Source: Planctomycetota bacterium
Lineage (GTDB): Bacteria > Planctomycetota > UBA1135 > GCA-002686595
Reading direction: 5' to 3'
Length of the DNA: 53,805 bases
Assembly: GCA_026692705.1 (NCBI GenBank)
Contig: JAPLOE010000150.1
Span: 1-53,805 of the forward strand
How positions within the stretch are numbered: position 1 is the first letter of the stretch; the number at the start of each line of letters is the position of its first letter. Shown here one piece after another: positions 9,405 to 17,260 of the stretch. The notes below the pieces were generated by a model, which made no database searches, had not been told where the DNA came from, and saw nothing but the letters and a program-made list of their open reading frames with translations. The translations under genes and the position numbers were made by a program.

Positions 9405-9656
9405 GTGATCGACGAGAAGGACAGATTCTATTCCCGGCTCTCCACGATCCCCGGGATCCACCCGATGCCTTCGATCGGCGACTGGATCCTCCTGCGGGTC
9501 GAGCGCCCCAATGACGTGGCTCGCAAGGTCGCCCGGAGGTTGATTCCGGGGATCGTCAGCGTGCCGCGCCACATCGACGGGGCCGTCCGGGTGGTCGTCA
9601 GTGACCCCAAGACCAACGAGCGCGTCCTGCGCGCCCTGAAGGAAGCCGTCGCCTAG
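9405..9656 (+). CDS. Stand-alone small domain resembling the C-terminus of HisC-type aminotransferases
   Basis: 83 residues from the GTG at 9405 (VIDEKDRFYSRL). The pattern IPGIHPMPSIGDWILLRV, then RKVARRLIPGIVSVP, then GAVRVVVSDPKTNERVLRAL follows the C-terminal small domain of histidinol-phosphate aminotransferase: the segment before a buried strand, a helix, 'GI-V', and a final strand with an Arg that in HisC holds the substrate carboxylate, then 'EN..L..AL'. The large PLP-binding domain is absent; no trace of it is seen in the 228 bp upstream. GAGGGG lies about 15 bp before the GTG. An ATG at 9315 would give 113 residues but adds nonconserved sequence. It could act as a ligand-binding or partner domain; no function is shown. 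Confidence 0.6.
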   Translation: MIDEKDRFYSRLSTIPGIHPMPSIGDWILLRVERPNDVARKVARRLIPGIVSVPRHIDGAVRVVVSDPKTNERVLRALKEAVA

Positions 9657-10000
9657 GAACTCGGGCGCCGGCACTGGCGCTGCGATTGGGACCCGCGTGG
9701 CCCAAATCGCACTCGCTGGCGACATCGCCGCCCACTTTTCCGACGCTGGCCGTCCGGGCTCGCTCCCGGGGCGTTCCCCGCCCCGCAGGAGGAGTTTGAA
9801 CTCCCGCTCCTTTCGCTCCGGGCGCGCCCCGCGAGTGGAACCGAGTCGGCCCGCCAATCCGCGACCGCGTGTCGCGAGATTTCGGCCGGCTCCAAGAGTT
9901 CGGAGCTGCCTCCAGTTCGCCGAAACTCTCCTCCCCAAGCGAGGTCTCTGCGGTGCGAGTCGCGCCGTCGTGGCTTCGTTTTCACTCCACTCTCCGCACG
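9657..10000. other. Gene-free stretch of 344 bp with short hairpins
   Basis: No convincing gene on either strand. Near the middle GGGGCG-TTCC-CGCCCC (about 9768-9784) can form a GC hairpin, followed closely by GGAGTT-TG-AACTCC (about 9789-9804). There is no U-run, so neither is a textbook terminator. The stretch separates the small HisC-like gene from the methyltransferase and may hold the latter's promoter; I see no clear -10/-35 pair. Confidence 0.4.
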
Positions 10001-10816
10001 ATGGCCCGCCGCGCCCGCTCCCGCCGCTCCAAGCACCGTTTCACGGCCTCGACCGCCGACAAGCACCTGCTCTACCAGAAGGCCGTGCAGTCGCCGGAGG
10101 TCGATCTCGCGCTGATCCAGCGCATCTTCCAGCGCGAGCGCGGCCGCCCGGCCCGCCACCTGCGCGAGGACTTCTGCGGCACCGCGCTGCTCTCGGCCAC
10201 GTGGGTGAAGCTGCACCGCGAGCACAGCGCGGAAGGTTTCGACATCGATCCCGAGCCGGTCGCCTGGGGCCTCGCGCACAACTGCGACGGCGTCGATCCG
10301 GCGCGCCTCCACCTGCACCTGAAGGACGTCCGCGAGCCCGGCCGCCGCGCTCCCGACGTCCGCATCGCGTTCAACTTCTCCTACTGGGTCTTCCATACGC
10401 GGACGGAGCTCGTCGAGTACTTCCGCCGCGCGCGCGCCTCGCTCGCCCCCGACGGCCTGTTCCTGATCGACCTCTTCGGCGGCCCCGAGGCGACCAACGA
10501 GCTCGAGGAACGCCGCCGCTGCGGTGGCTTCACCTACGTCTGGGACCAGCACCGCTACTGGCCGGGCACGGGCGACTACACGTGCTTCATCCGCTTCGAG
10601 TTTCCCGACGGCACCGAGATGAAGGCCTTCCGGTACGACTGGCGCTTCTGGCATCTCGGGGAGCTGCGCGACGCGCTCGTCGAAGCCGGGTTTGCGCGCG
10701 TCGACACCTACTTCGAGGGCGCGGGCCCGAAGGGCGATGGCGACGGTGTGTTCCGCAAGGGGCTGCGCGGGGAGAACTGCGCGTCGTGGTTGGCGTACCT
10801 GGTCGCCGTGAAGTGA
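10001..10816 (+). CDS. Class I SAM-dependent methyltransferase
   Basis: 271 residues. A basic N-terminus (MARRARSRRSKHRF) precedes a Rossmann methyltransferase core: the glycine motif is HLREDFCGTALLSATW (about 50-65), the acidic residue after strand 2 is in FDIDPEPVAWG, and motif IV-like FNFSYWVF is near 125. The later GLFLIDLFGGPEA strand and a C-terminal FRYDWRFW segment fit uncharacterised bacterial methyltransferases. The substrate is unknown. The ATG at 10001 is the first plausible start; the open frame upstream lies in noncoding sequence. It converges with the MauE/thioredoxin-like pair, 33 bp from the next stop. Confidence 0.75.
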   Translation: MARRARSRRSKHRFTASTADKHLLYQKAVQSPEVDLALIQRIFQRERGRPARHLREDFCGTALLSATWVKLHREHSAEGFDIDPEPVAWGLAHNCDGVDPARLHLHLKDVREPGRRAPDVRIAFNFSYWVFHTRTELVEYFRRARASLAPDGLFLIDLFGGPEATNELEERRRCGGFTYVWDQHRYWPGTGDYTCFIRFEFPDGTEMKAFRYDWRFWHLGELRDALVEAGFARVDTYFEGAGPKGDGDGVFRKGLRGENCASWLAYLVAVK

Positions 10817-10849
10817 CCTCGCCCCGTCCGGCCTCCGCCGCTCGCCGGA

Positions 10850-11725
10850 CTACTCGGTCGCCAGCGCCTTCGCCGACACCACCACCCCGCCCTCGACGAC
10901 CAGCTCCCAAGGCGGCGTGATGTGCCAGATGACATCCCCCGGCAGATCCACGAGCTCACCAGGCGGCAGGACATCCACCACCCGGCGCTCTTCATCGCCC
11001 GTCTCGCGCATGGCGACGAGCACGTAGACCTTGGGATCGTCGAGGAAACTGCGCTCGAGCGCGCGCAACGCCTCGCGGCAGTGGTCGCAGTCGACGCGGT
11101 AGAGGACGAAGTGCGCGTCGCCCGGCAGCGACGGCACGTCGAGCCAGCGCGCGAGGACCGAATCGGCGAGCGGCTTGCCGATCCAGCTCGGGGGATCGAG
11201 CACGACGTAGCGCGGGCGCTCCGGCGTGGTGTGGTCGGGAGAAGTCGAGACCTCGGCGCGCGGAATGAGCAGGAAGGGAGCTGCGGCGCCGAGCAACGTC
11301 GTGAGCGCGAGGACCACCAGCGGCGGGCGGCGCTCGAAGGCACCCTTCCAGGCGCGCGAGGCGAGCAAGCCGATCAGCAGCGGGCCGTCGATCGCGAGCA
11401 TCAGTGCCGGCGGGAATTTCAGCGCGCCGCCGAAGCAGCCGCAGGATTCCGCGCCTTGGCCGAGCAGCACGATCAGCACACCGACGAACAGCGTGTAGAG
11501 CGCCGCCAGCGGCAGCACCATCACGCGCGGTGCGACCAGCGCACCGAGGCCGAGCACGAGCTCGACCACGATCGAAAGTCGAAAGTTGAGGTCGGGCCCG
11601 AACCAGCCTTCGGCGAAGAAGGGCGGCAGGCTCGCGGGCGTGCCCTTGAAGAGCTTGATCGAGCTCACCCCAAGGAGCCACAGCGCCGCGAGGCGCACGA
11701 TCCACGGGGCGAAACGCGGGTTCAC
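10850..11725 (-). CDS. MauE/DoxX-like membrane protein fused to a thioredoxin-like domain (copy 2)
   Basis: 291 residues from the GTG at 11725, which lies 7 bp after the stop of its paralogue; an ATG at 11773 would overlap that gene by 41 bp. Residues 1-150 hold about four membrane helices with the MauE-like cysteine motif ESCGCFGG after the third helix. Residues 170-291 form an extracytoplasmic thioredoxin-like domain with the pair Cys-Asp-His-Cys (YRVDCDHCREAL) and the ending PPWELVVEGGVVVS. The layout resembles thiol-oxidoreductase relays such as VKOR- or DsbD-type fusions, passing electrons across the membrane. The function is inferred, not established. Transcribed with and downstream of the paralogue. 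Confidence 0.72.
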   Translation of the reverse strand: MNPRFAPWIVRLAALWLLGVSSIKLFKGTPASLPPFFAEGWFGPDLNFRLSIVVELVLGLGALVAPRVMVLPLAALYTLFVGVLIVLLGQGAESCGCFGGALKFPPALMLAIDGPLLIGLLASRAWKGAFERRPPLVVLALTTLLGAAAPFLLIPRAEVSTSPDHTTPERPRYVVLDPPSWIGKPLADSVLARWLDVPSLPGDAHFVLYRVDCDHCREALRALERSFLDDPKVYVLVAMRETGDEERRVVDVLPPGELVDLPGDVIWHITPPWELVVEGGVVVSAKALATE

Positions 11726-11732
11726 GCTGCGC

Positions 11733-12767
11733 TCACTCGTCGCCGTGCGCGGTCGCGCTGCGCACGATGCCACCCTCGAGCACGAGCTCCCACGGCGGCA
11801 ACTGCGGGCTGACGACCCAGCTCGTTTCCTTGGGCAGCGCGGCCTGCTCGCCCGGCGGCTTGATGTGGACGACCTGCTCGACCTCGTCCTTGTCCGTCGA
11901 CAGGCGCACGAACACGTACACCTTCGGGTCGTTAGCGAAGTTGGCCTCGAGCTGCTTCAGGTATTCGGCGCAGTGCGAGCAGGTCTCGAGGTAGAGGATC
12001 CACGTCGCGTCCTCGGGGTACGCACGCGTGTCCATCCACACCGCGAGCTGCGTCTCGTGGATCGACTTGCCGACCCACTCGGGCGGACGCAGGTGCACGT
12101 ACTGCGGGAATTTCTCGGGCAGGCGCCACGCACCGACGGCGACCGCGGGCGGAGGCGTGCCGGCGTTGTTCGCGTCGGGCTGTTGCGAGCCCGCTCCGGC
12201 GCCGTTCGTCGTGTCGTTCGAGGCCGGTGCGCTGGCCGCGGGCGTCGGCGGAACCTGCACGGGCGCGGGGACCTCGATTTGCTCGTTTTCCACGAGAATC
12301 CAAGGCGCGGCGGCGCCGAGGCCCGCGAGCAGCGCGACCACGAGCCAGTTCGTCGGGCCCTTGGGGATCGCGCGCCACGGACGCGTCGCGAGCATCAGCG
12401 CGAGGAACGAGCCGTCGATCGCCATCATGCTCGCCGGCGAGAGCGAGACGGCGCCGCCGAAGCAGCCGCAGCTCGCCGCCCCCGTCGCGATCAGGTGCGT
12501 GAGAACGCCGAGGAAAACCGCGTACAGCGCGCTCATCAGCATCCAGCCCCAGCGCGGGAACACGAGCGCCACGAGCGCGAACGACAGCTCGACCATGATC
12601 GCGCCGAAGAACGCCATGTCGGGGCCGAGGAAGCTCGTGCGCAGGAATTCCGGGATGTCGTTGGGCGAGCCCCCGAACATCTTGATCGAGGCGACGCCGA
12701 GCACCCACAGGGCGGGCAGGCGCACGCTCAGGGGGCTCAGCAGGGCGAAGGGAGTGGGGGCGGTCAT
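11733..12767 (-). CDS. MauE/DoxX-like membrane protein fused to a thioredoxin-like domain (copy 1)
   Basis: 344 residues from ATG 12767. Residues 1-150 form about four membrane helices with the same ASCGCFGG motif as the following gene. A Pro/Ala/Asn-rich linker (about 160-205) leads into a thioredoxin-like domain with Cys-Ser-His-Cys (YLETCSHCAEYLKQLE) and the shared end PPWELVLEGGIVRSA. The two genes are a tandem duplication, 7 bp apart, and must be co-transcribed. Membrane cysteines plus a soluble CxxC suggest a disulfide relay outside the cytoplasm. The linker is the main length difference between the copies. The partner protein is unknown. The gene diverges from the TrmB-like gene. Confidence 0.74.
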   Translation of the reverse strand: MTAPTPFALLSPLSVRLPALWVLGVASIKMFGGSPNDIPEFLRTSFLGPDMAFFGAIMVELSFALVALVFPRWGWMLMSALYAVFLGVLTHLIATGAASCGCFGGAVSLSPASMMAIDGSFLALMLATRPWRAIPKGPTNWLVVALLAGLGAAAPWILVENEQIEVPAPVQVPPTPAASAPASNDTTNGAGAGSQQPDANNAGTPPPAVAVGAWRLPEKFPQYVHLRPPEWVGKSIHETQLAVWMDTRAYPEDATWILYLETCSHCAEYLKQLEANFANDPKVYVFVRLSTDKDEVEQVVHIKPPGEQAALPKETSWVVSPQLPPWELVLEGGIVRSATAHGDE

Positions 12768-12890
12768 GGGGGAGGAGAGGGTGCGGCTCGACCGCGAGGG
12801 GATCAAGGGCGGCGGAGGATCCGCCGGGAGCGGCCTACGCGCGCGCGGGCCGAGCGTTGGGGCGAGCTCGCACGATAGGATGCCCCGACG

Positions 12891-13715
12891 ATGCCCTCCG
12901 AGCGTGACTTCGACCGCGAATCCGACCTGCCCGGCGAGGTCCTGCCCCACGAGAACTGGACCCGCACGCGCGTCGGGCTCGGCGATCCCGGCCAGCTCTT
13001 CGACTGGGACGCGGCCTTCGGGCGGCGCGCGAAGCGCATGGTGGATCTGGGCTGCGGCAACGGTCGCTACCTGCTCATTTCGGGCTTCGCGCGGCCGGAA
13101 TTCGACCACCTCGGGGTCGAGCTCGTGCCGCCGGCGGTGCGCCTGGGCAGCCTGCGCGCCGGGCAGCGCGGCCTGACGAACGTGAAGTTCGCCTGGGGCG
13201 ACGCGAGCGAGTTCATCACGACCCGCGCGAGCCCCGGCTCGATCGACGAGGTGCACCTCTACCACCCGCAGCCCTACTACGACCGCGACAAGGTGCCGCG
13301 CCGCCAGCTCACGCCGCGCACGATCCTCGCGATCTGGCGCGCGCTCGTCCCCGGTGGCCTGTTCGTGTTCCAGACCGACAACCCCGAATACCTGCACTAC
13401 GCGCACGAGAACGTGGCGCAGCTCTTCCAGTGGACGCCGCACAAGGGTCCGTGGGCGGACGCGGCCGACGGGCGCACGCTGCGCGAGCGGGTGGCGCGCG
13501 CGCAGGGGCTCGAGATCTTCCGCGTCGAGGCGCGGCGGATCGAGCTCGACGGGGCCGAGGCCGAGCGGCGCTCGCGCGGGATGATGGAGCCCGATTTCGA
13601 CGCCAACAAGGAAGGCTTCGACAACAAGAGCGCCGACCCCAGCCGCGGCTCGTGGAAGCGCGGGCGCGGCGGCAAGCGGCCGGGGGGCAAGGGCAAGTCC
13701 GCGCGGGGCGGCTAG
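12891..13715 (+). CDS. TrmB-like tRNA (guanine-N7)-methyltransferase with altered PDPW motif
   Basis: 274 residues. Motif I is MVDLGCGNGRYLL, followed by FDHLGVELV, and the segment VFQTDNPEYLHYA matches the TrmB TDxxEY motif. The family hallmark FPDPW-x-K..RH.KRR is changed to YHPQPYYDRDKVPRRQL, so the conserved Asp is Gln. The C-terminus (about 245-274) is a Gly/Arg/Lys-rich tail that could bind RNA. E. coli TrmB has 239 residues; the tail explains the extra length. TrmB makes m7G46 in tRNA. I am sure of the superfamily and fairly sure of TrmB kinship, but not of the activity. It starts 124 bp from the divergent MauE-like gene. Confidence 0.72.
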   Translation: MPSERDFDRESDLPGEVLPHENWTRTRVGLGDPGQLFDWDAAFGRRAKRMVDLGCGNGRYLLISGFARPEFDHLGVELVPPAVRLGSLRAGQRGLTNVKFAWGDASEFITTRASPGSIDEVHLYHPQPYYDRDKVPRRQLTPRTILAIWRALVPGGLFVFQTDNPEYLHYAHENVAQLFQWTPHKGPWADAADGRTLRERVARAQGLEIFRVEARRIELDGAEAERRSRGMMEPDFDANKEGFDNKSADPSRGSWKRGRGGKRPGGKGKSARGG

Positions 13716-13790
13716 CGCGCGTGGGGGCTTGAACTGCGGCGCCTTTGCGGGGAAAGTGCGCGGCCGCCGCGCTCCCGCGCGCCCCCAACC

Positions 13791-14033
13791 ATGGTCGACT
13801 GCAAGGATTGCAAGTGGTTCCGCTGCCAACCCGGCGGCACCGTCTGGAAGCGCCGTACGGGCTGCTACCACCCCGAGAACATGGAGCAGAAGCTCTCCGA
13901 GCGCGTGCACCAGGCGCAGGAGATCCCCGGCGACCACGAGAAGCTCAACCTCAACGGCGACTGCGTCCGTTACGAGGCGGCGCCGCGGCGGGGCTCGATG
14001 ATCTCGCGCCTGCTGTCGGCGATGAAGGACTGA
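13791..14033 (+). CDS. Small cysteine-containing conserved-looking protein, function unknown
   Basis: 80 residues. It begins MVDCKDCKWFRC (Cys4, Cys7, Cys12) and has further cysteines at 25 (TGCYHPEN) and 58 (NGDCVRYE), a pattern that suggests a small metal- or cluster-binding fold. It lies 75 bp after the TrmB-like gene on the same strand and could be co-transcribed. Coding use of third-position G/C agrees with its neighbours. I do not recognise the family. Confidence 0.6.
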   Translation: MVDCKDCKWFRCQPGGTVWKRRTGCYHPENMEQKLSERVHQAQEIPGDHEKLNLNGDCVRYEAAPRRGSMISRLLSAMKD

Positions 14034-14067
14034 GCAAAGGCTCGACGCAGGAGCGCGGGCGCGTGAG

Positions 14068-15033
14068 TCAGGGCTGCGAGGCGAGCTCTTCGAGCCTCGC
14101 GAGCAAGTGAGCGCCGTCCTTCTCGCGCAGCCACTCGAGCCGATGCTCGGCGTTCTCGACGAGCCCACCGGCCGTCCAGTAGCGCAGGAGCTGCTTCAGG
14201 CGCGCGGCGATGCCGCCACCCGGCCACTGGTGGCGCTCCTTCATGAGCTGCGCGTACTCCACGAGGAAACGTGCGGCCTCGCCGCGGCTCACGCTTCGTC
14301 CGGAAAAGATCCACGGGTCCGCGAGAGCGCCGCGGCCGACCATCGCCAGGCGCGCGCCGGTCTCGCGGCGCAGGCGCTCGAAGTCCGCGTGCGTATCGAT
14401 GCCGCCGTTGCCGCAGACCGGGATCGAGACCGACGACGCGGCGCGGGCGATGCGCGTCCAGTCGACCTCGGGGCAGTAGGCCTCGGCGCGCGTGCGGCAG
14501 TGCACGGTGAGCATCGACGCGCCGCCGAGCTCGGCTGCGCGCGCGAGCTCCTCGACGCGGCTCGCATCGTCGTAACCGGCGCGGATCTTGGCGGTGACGG
14601 GCACATCGACGGCGCTCGCGACCGCCCGCACGACGCGCTCGACCGCGGCGGGATCGCGCAGCAGCGCCGAACCCGCGCAACCGGCGATCGCGCCCTTCGC
14701 GGGGCAGCCGAAGTTGAGGTCGACGAGCACAGCTCCAGCCGCGACGGCGTTGCGGGCCGTCTGCGCGAGGCGCTCGAGGTCGTTGCCCATGAGCTGCACG
14801 CCCACGGGCTGCGGAAAGCTCGACGGCCCGAGGTGGCGGCGCACGACCGCGCGCGGGATCGGCATCGAGCTCACGCGCACGAACTCGGTGAACGTGCCAC
14901 CGAGCGCGTCGGGACCGTTGCGCGTGAGCACGAGGTCGCGAAAACACGGTTCGGTCACGCCCTCCATAGGGGCGAGCAGCCACGGCGCCGTGAAGGGCAG
15001 CGTGCGGGCGGTGGGGAGCGGAAGCGGGCTCAT
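14068..15033 (-). CDS. tRNA-dihydrouridine synthase (DusB/DusC-like)
   Basis: 321 residues. It opens with the Dus pattern LLAPMEGVTEPCFRDL (flavin-binding barrel), then VQLMGNDLERLA, and DLNFGCPAKGAIAGCAGSALL, in which Cys110 of the GCP motif is the expected catalytic cysteine. The lysine of VTAKIRAGYDD, the histidine of TVHCRTRAEAY and the GNGGI and MVGRGAL motifs for FMN follow. The enzyme reduces uridine to dihydrouridine in tRNA with FMN and NADPH. ATG 15033 gives the usual short leader before the first strand. It diverges from folP, 66 bp between starts. The Dus subfamily is uncertain, as the sequence mixes DusB- and DusC-like features. Confidence 0.9.
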   Translation of the reverse strand: MSPLPLPTARTLPFTAPWLLAPMEGVTEPCFRDLVLTRNGPDALGGTFTEFVRVSSMPIPRAVVRRHLGPSSFPQPVGVQLMGNDLERLAQTARNAVAAGAVLVDLNFGCPAKGAIAGCAGSALLRDPAAVERVVRAVASAVDVPVTAKIRAGYDDASRVEELARAAELGGASMLTVHCRTRAEAYCPEVDWTRIARAASSVSIPVCGNGGIDTHADFERLRRETGARLAMVGRGALADPWIFSGRSVSRGEAARFLVEYAQLMKERHQWPGGGIAARLKQLLRYWTAGGLVENAEHRLEWLREKDGAHLLARLEELASQP

Positions 15034-15099
15034 CGGGGCGGATTTTGGGCTCCAGTTGTACCCTCCCCGGCCTGCGGCGTTCCCCGTAGAGTTGGCGCC

Positions 15100-15906
15100 G
15101 TGGCCACGCGCATCCTCGGCATCCTGAACGTCACGCCCGATTCCTACTCGGACGGCGGGCGCTTTCTCGACGCGGACCGAGCGCTCGAGCACGGCCTGAA
15201 GATGGTCGCGGACGGTGCGGCGATGGTCGACGTCGGCGCGCAGTCGAGCCACCCCGACGCGGCCGACGTGCCGACGAAGACGCAGATCGAGCGGCTCGAG
15301 CCCGTGATTTCCGGCCTCGCCGCGAAGGGCGTGCGCGTGTCTGTCGACACGCACCAGCCCGAGGTCGCGCGCGCGGCACTCGAGTTCGGCGCCTGCGCGA
15401 TCAACGACATCACCGGCGCACGCACGCCGGGCATGCTCGGGCTGCTCGCCGGCTCGGGCTGTGGGCTGATCCTGATGCACTCGACCTCGCGCGAGGCGCG
15501 TGCGGAGAAATCGGTCGAGCGCCCGTACACGCTCGATTGGATCGAGCGGCTCACGCTGTTCTTCCGCGAGCGACTCGAGGCCTGCGAGCGCGCGGGAGTC
15601 GAACGCGAGCGCATCGCGCTCGATCCGGGCATGGGCTTCTTCCTGTCCGGCGAGCCGGGCCCGAGCTTCGAGGTGCTGCGGCGCCTGCGCGAGCTGCAGA
15701 GCTTCGGATTGCCGCTGTGCGTCGGGCTCTCGCGCAAGTCGTTCCTCGGGGCCGCGCTGGGACGCGAAGTCGCCGAGCGTGGCGCCGCGACGCTGTCAGC
15801 GGAACTGTGGTGTGCCGAGCAAGGCGTCGAGTGGATCCGCACGCACGACGTGCGCACGCTCTCCGACGCGCTGCGCACGCGCGAGTCGATTCGCGGCGAA
15901 GGCTGA
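15100..15906 (+). CDS. folP: Dihydropteroate synthase of the Sul1/Sul2-like type
   Basis: 268 residues from GTG 15100. GILNVTPDSYSDGG is the pterin-site opening of all DHPS enzymes. The rest follows the plasmid sulfonamide-resistance enzymes as I remember them: DVGAQSSHPDA (Sul: GPAASHPDA) replaces the usual ESTRPGA loop, then HQPEVARAAL, LILMHSTSR, LDPGMGFFLSGEP (residues 174-186; Sul: LDPGMGFFLS/G), LSRKSFLGAALG, AAELSAEL-like and IRTHDVRTL. The enzyme joins pABA to dihydropterin pyrophosphate in folate synthesis and is the sulfonamide target. No folate gene is adjacent. The GTG is chosen since only two codons precede the conserved strand. DHPS identity is firm; the Sul-like grouping is from memory without alignment. 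Confidence 0.88.
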   Translation: MATRILGILNVTPDSYSDGGRFLDADRALEHGLKMVADGAAMVDVGAQSSHPDAADVPTKTQIERLEPVISGLAAKGVRVSVDTHQPEVARAALEFGACAINDITGARTPGMLGLLAGSGCGLILMHSTSREARAEKSVERPYTLDWIERLTLFFRERLEACERAGVERERIALDPGMGFFLSGEPGPSFEVLRRLRELQSFGLPLCVGLSRKSFLGAALGREVAERGAATLSAELWCAEQGVEWIRTHDVRTLSDALRTRESIRGEG

Positions 15907-15939
15907 GCTGCGGGAACCGCGGCCCGCGCTCGCTCTCCG

Positions 15940-17256
15940 CTAGATGTGCGGGCGGGTCAGGTTGCGGTGGCCCGAGGCCGTGACGAGCACGTTGTCCTCG
16001 ATGCGCACGCCGCCGAATTCGGACAGCTCGTCGATCAGCTTCCAGTCGAAGCAGTCGGCCTTGCCGCCGGTGCGGTGCGGGCGCAGCAGCATCTCGATGA
16101 AGTAGCAACCGGGCTCGATCGTGAAGACCTGATGCTCCTCGATCTTGCGCGTCGTCCGCAGGAACGGGGACTTCGGCGGAGGCGGCACGATGCCACCGGT
16201 CGGGTCCTTCTGGCGGCCGCCGACGTCGTGCACCTGGATCCCGAGGAAGTGGCCGAGGCCGTGCGGGAAGAACGGGCTCGTCAGGCCTTCGTCGAAGGCC
16301 TCGTCACCGGCGACCTTCAGCACGCCGAGCTCGTGCAGCAGGTTGCCGATCATCACGTGCGCCGCGGCGTGCAGGTCGGGGTAGGGGAGGCCGGGGACGA
16401 CGCGCTCGCACAGTTTGAGCTGCAGCGCATCCATGCCCTTCACGAGCGCGCGGAAGCGCGAATCGCACTCCTTGCGCGTCCACGTGCGCGTGATGTCCGA
16501 GCAGTAGCCCAGGTGCCGCGCGCCCGCGTCGATCAGGAGCACGCGCCCGTTGCGCTGCGAGCGCTTGCCCGTGTAGTGCAGGATCGCGCCCTTCTCGTCG
16601 TGCCCGATGATCGTCGGGTACGGCAGCTCCGCTTCCGTGCAGCGGACGGCCGCGAGGTACGCGTGGTGGATCTCGAGCTCGCTGGCGCCGTGGTCGAAGG
16701 CCGAGAGCGCCGCCCGGTGTCCCCAGGCCGCGACCGTCTCGGCCTCGTCCATGCACGCCACTTCGTACTCGGACTTGTAGGCGCGTTCCCAGTCGAGGCG
16801 CGCGACGAGTGCCGCCGGGTTGTGGTGCACGGCCGCGATGCCCGCCGCCAGCGCACGCGCCGTCTCGTCGCCGATGTAAGCGACGCGCTTGCCCTCGAGC
16901 CCGAGCTTCCAGGCCGCGTCGGTCGTGCCGACTTCCTGCAAGTCAAAGTCATCGGCCCAGAACGGGCTGCCGAGCGGAGCCTGCTCGTACCAGTAATCCT
17001 CCGGCGCCACGCGCACCAGCCGCGGCTTCGTGCCCGGCCGCACCACGAGCACGTGGTGCGGCCCACGCAGCGGAACCCAGTGCGCGAAGTGCCCGTTCTC
17101 GTGGAACGGCGGTTCCTGGTCGTCGGCGAAGTAGGTGAACGGCGCGCCGCTGGAGAGCACGAGCGCGTCGTACCCGCACTCCGCCAGCGCCGCCTCCGTC
17201 GTCCGTTGCCGAGCCGCGACGTGCTCGGCGTACAACGATCGTCCCTGCGGGCTCAT
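15940..17256 (-). CDS. pepQ: Xaa-Pro dipeptidase (prolidase)
   Basis: 438 residues, matching E. coli PepQ (443). The N-terminal domain starts MSPQGRSLYAEHVAARQ and has the PepQ segment PFHENGHFAHWVPL. The pita-bread catalytic domain has metal ligands in LLIDAGARHLGYCSDITRTW (two Asp), FFPHGLGHFLGIQVHD (His), FTIEPGCYF (Glu) and GGVRIEDNVLV (Glu). It is a cytoplasmic manganese enzyme that splits dipeptides ending in proline. It lies 4 bp downstream of the peptide transporter gene on the same strand, so the two are almost certainly co-expressed: import, then cleavage. Confidence 0.93.
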   Translation of the reverse strand: MSPQGRSLYAEHVAARQRTTEAALAECGYDALVLSSGAPFTYFADDQEPPFHENGHFAHWVPLRGPHHVLVVRPGTKPRLVRVAPEDYWYEQAPLGSPFWADDFDLQEVGTTDAAWKLGLEGKRVAYIGDETARALAAGIAAVHHNPAALVARLDWERAYKSEYEVACMDEAETVAAWGHRAALSAFDHGASELEIHHAYLAAVRCTEAELPYPTIIGHDEKGAILHYTGKRSQRNGRVLLIDAGARHLGYCSDITRTWTRKECDSRFRALVKGMDALQLKLCERVVPGLPYPDLHAAAHVMIGNLLHELGVLKVAGDEAFDEGLTSPFFPHGLGHFLGIQVHDVGGRQKDPTGGIVPPPPKSPFLRTTRKIEEHQVFTIEPGCYFIEMLLRPHRTGGKADCFDWKLIDELSEFGGVRIEDNVLVTASGHRNLTRPHI

Positions 17257-17260
17257 GGGA

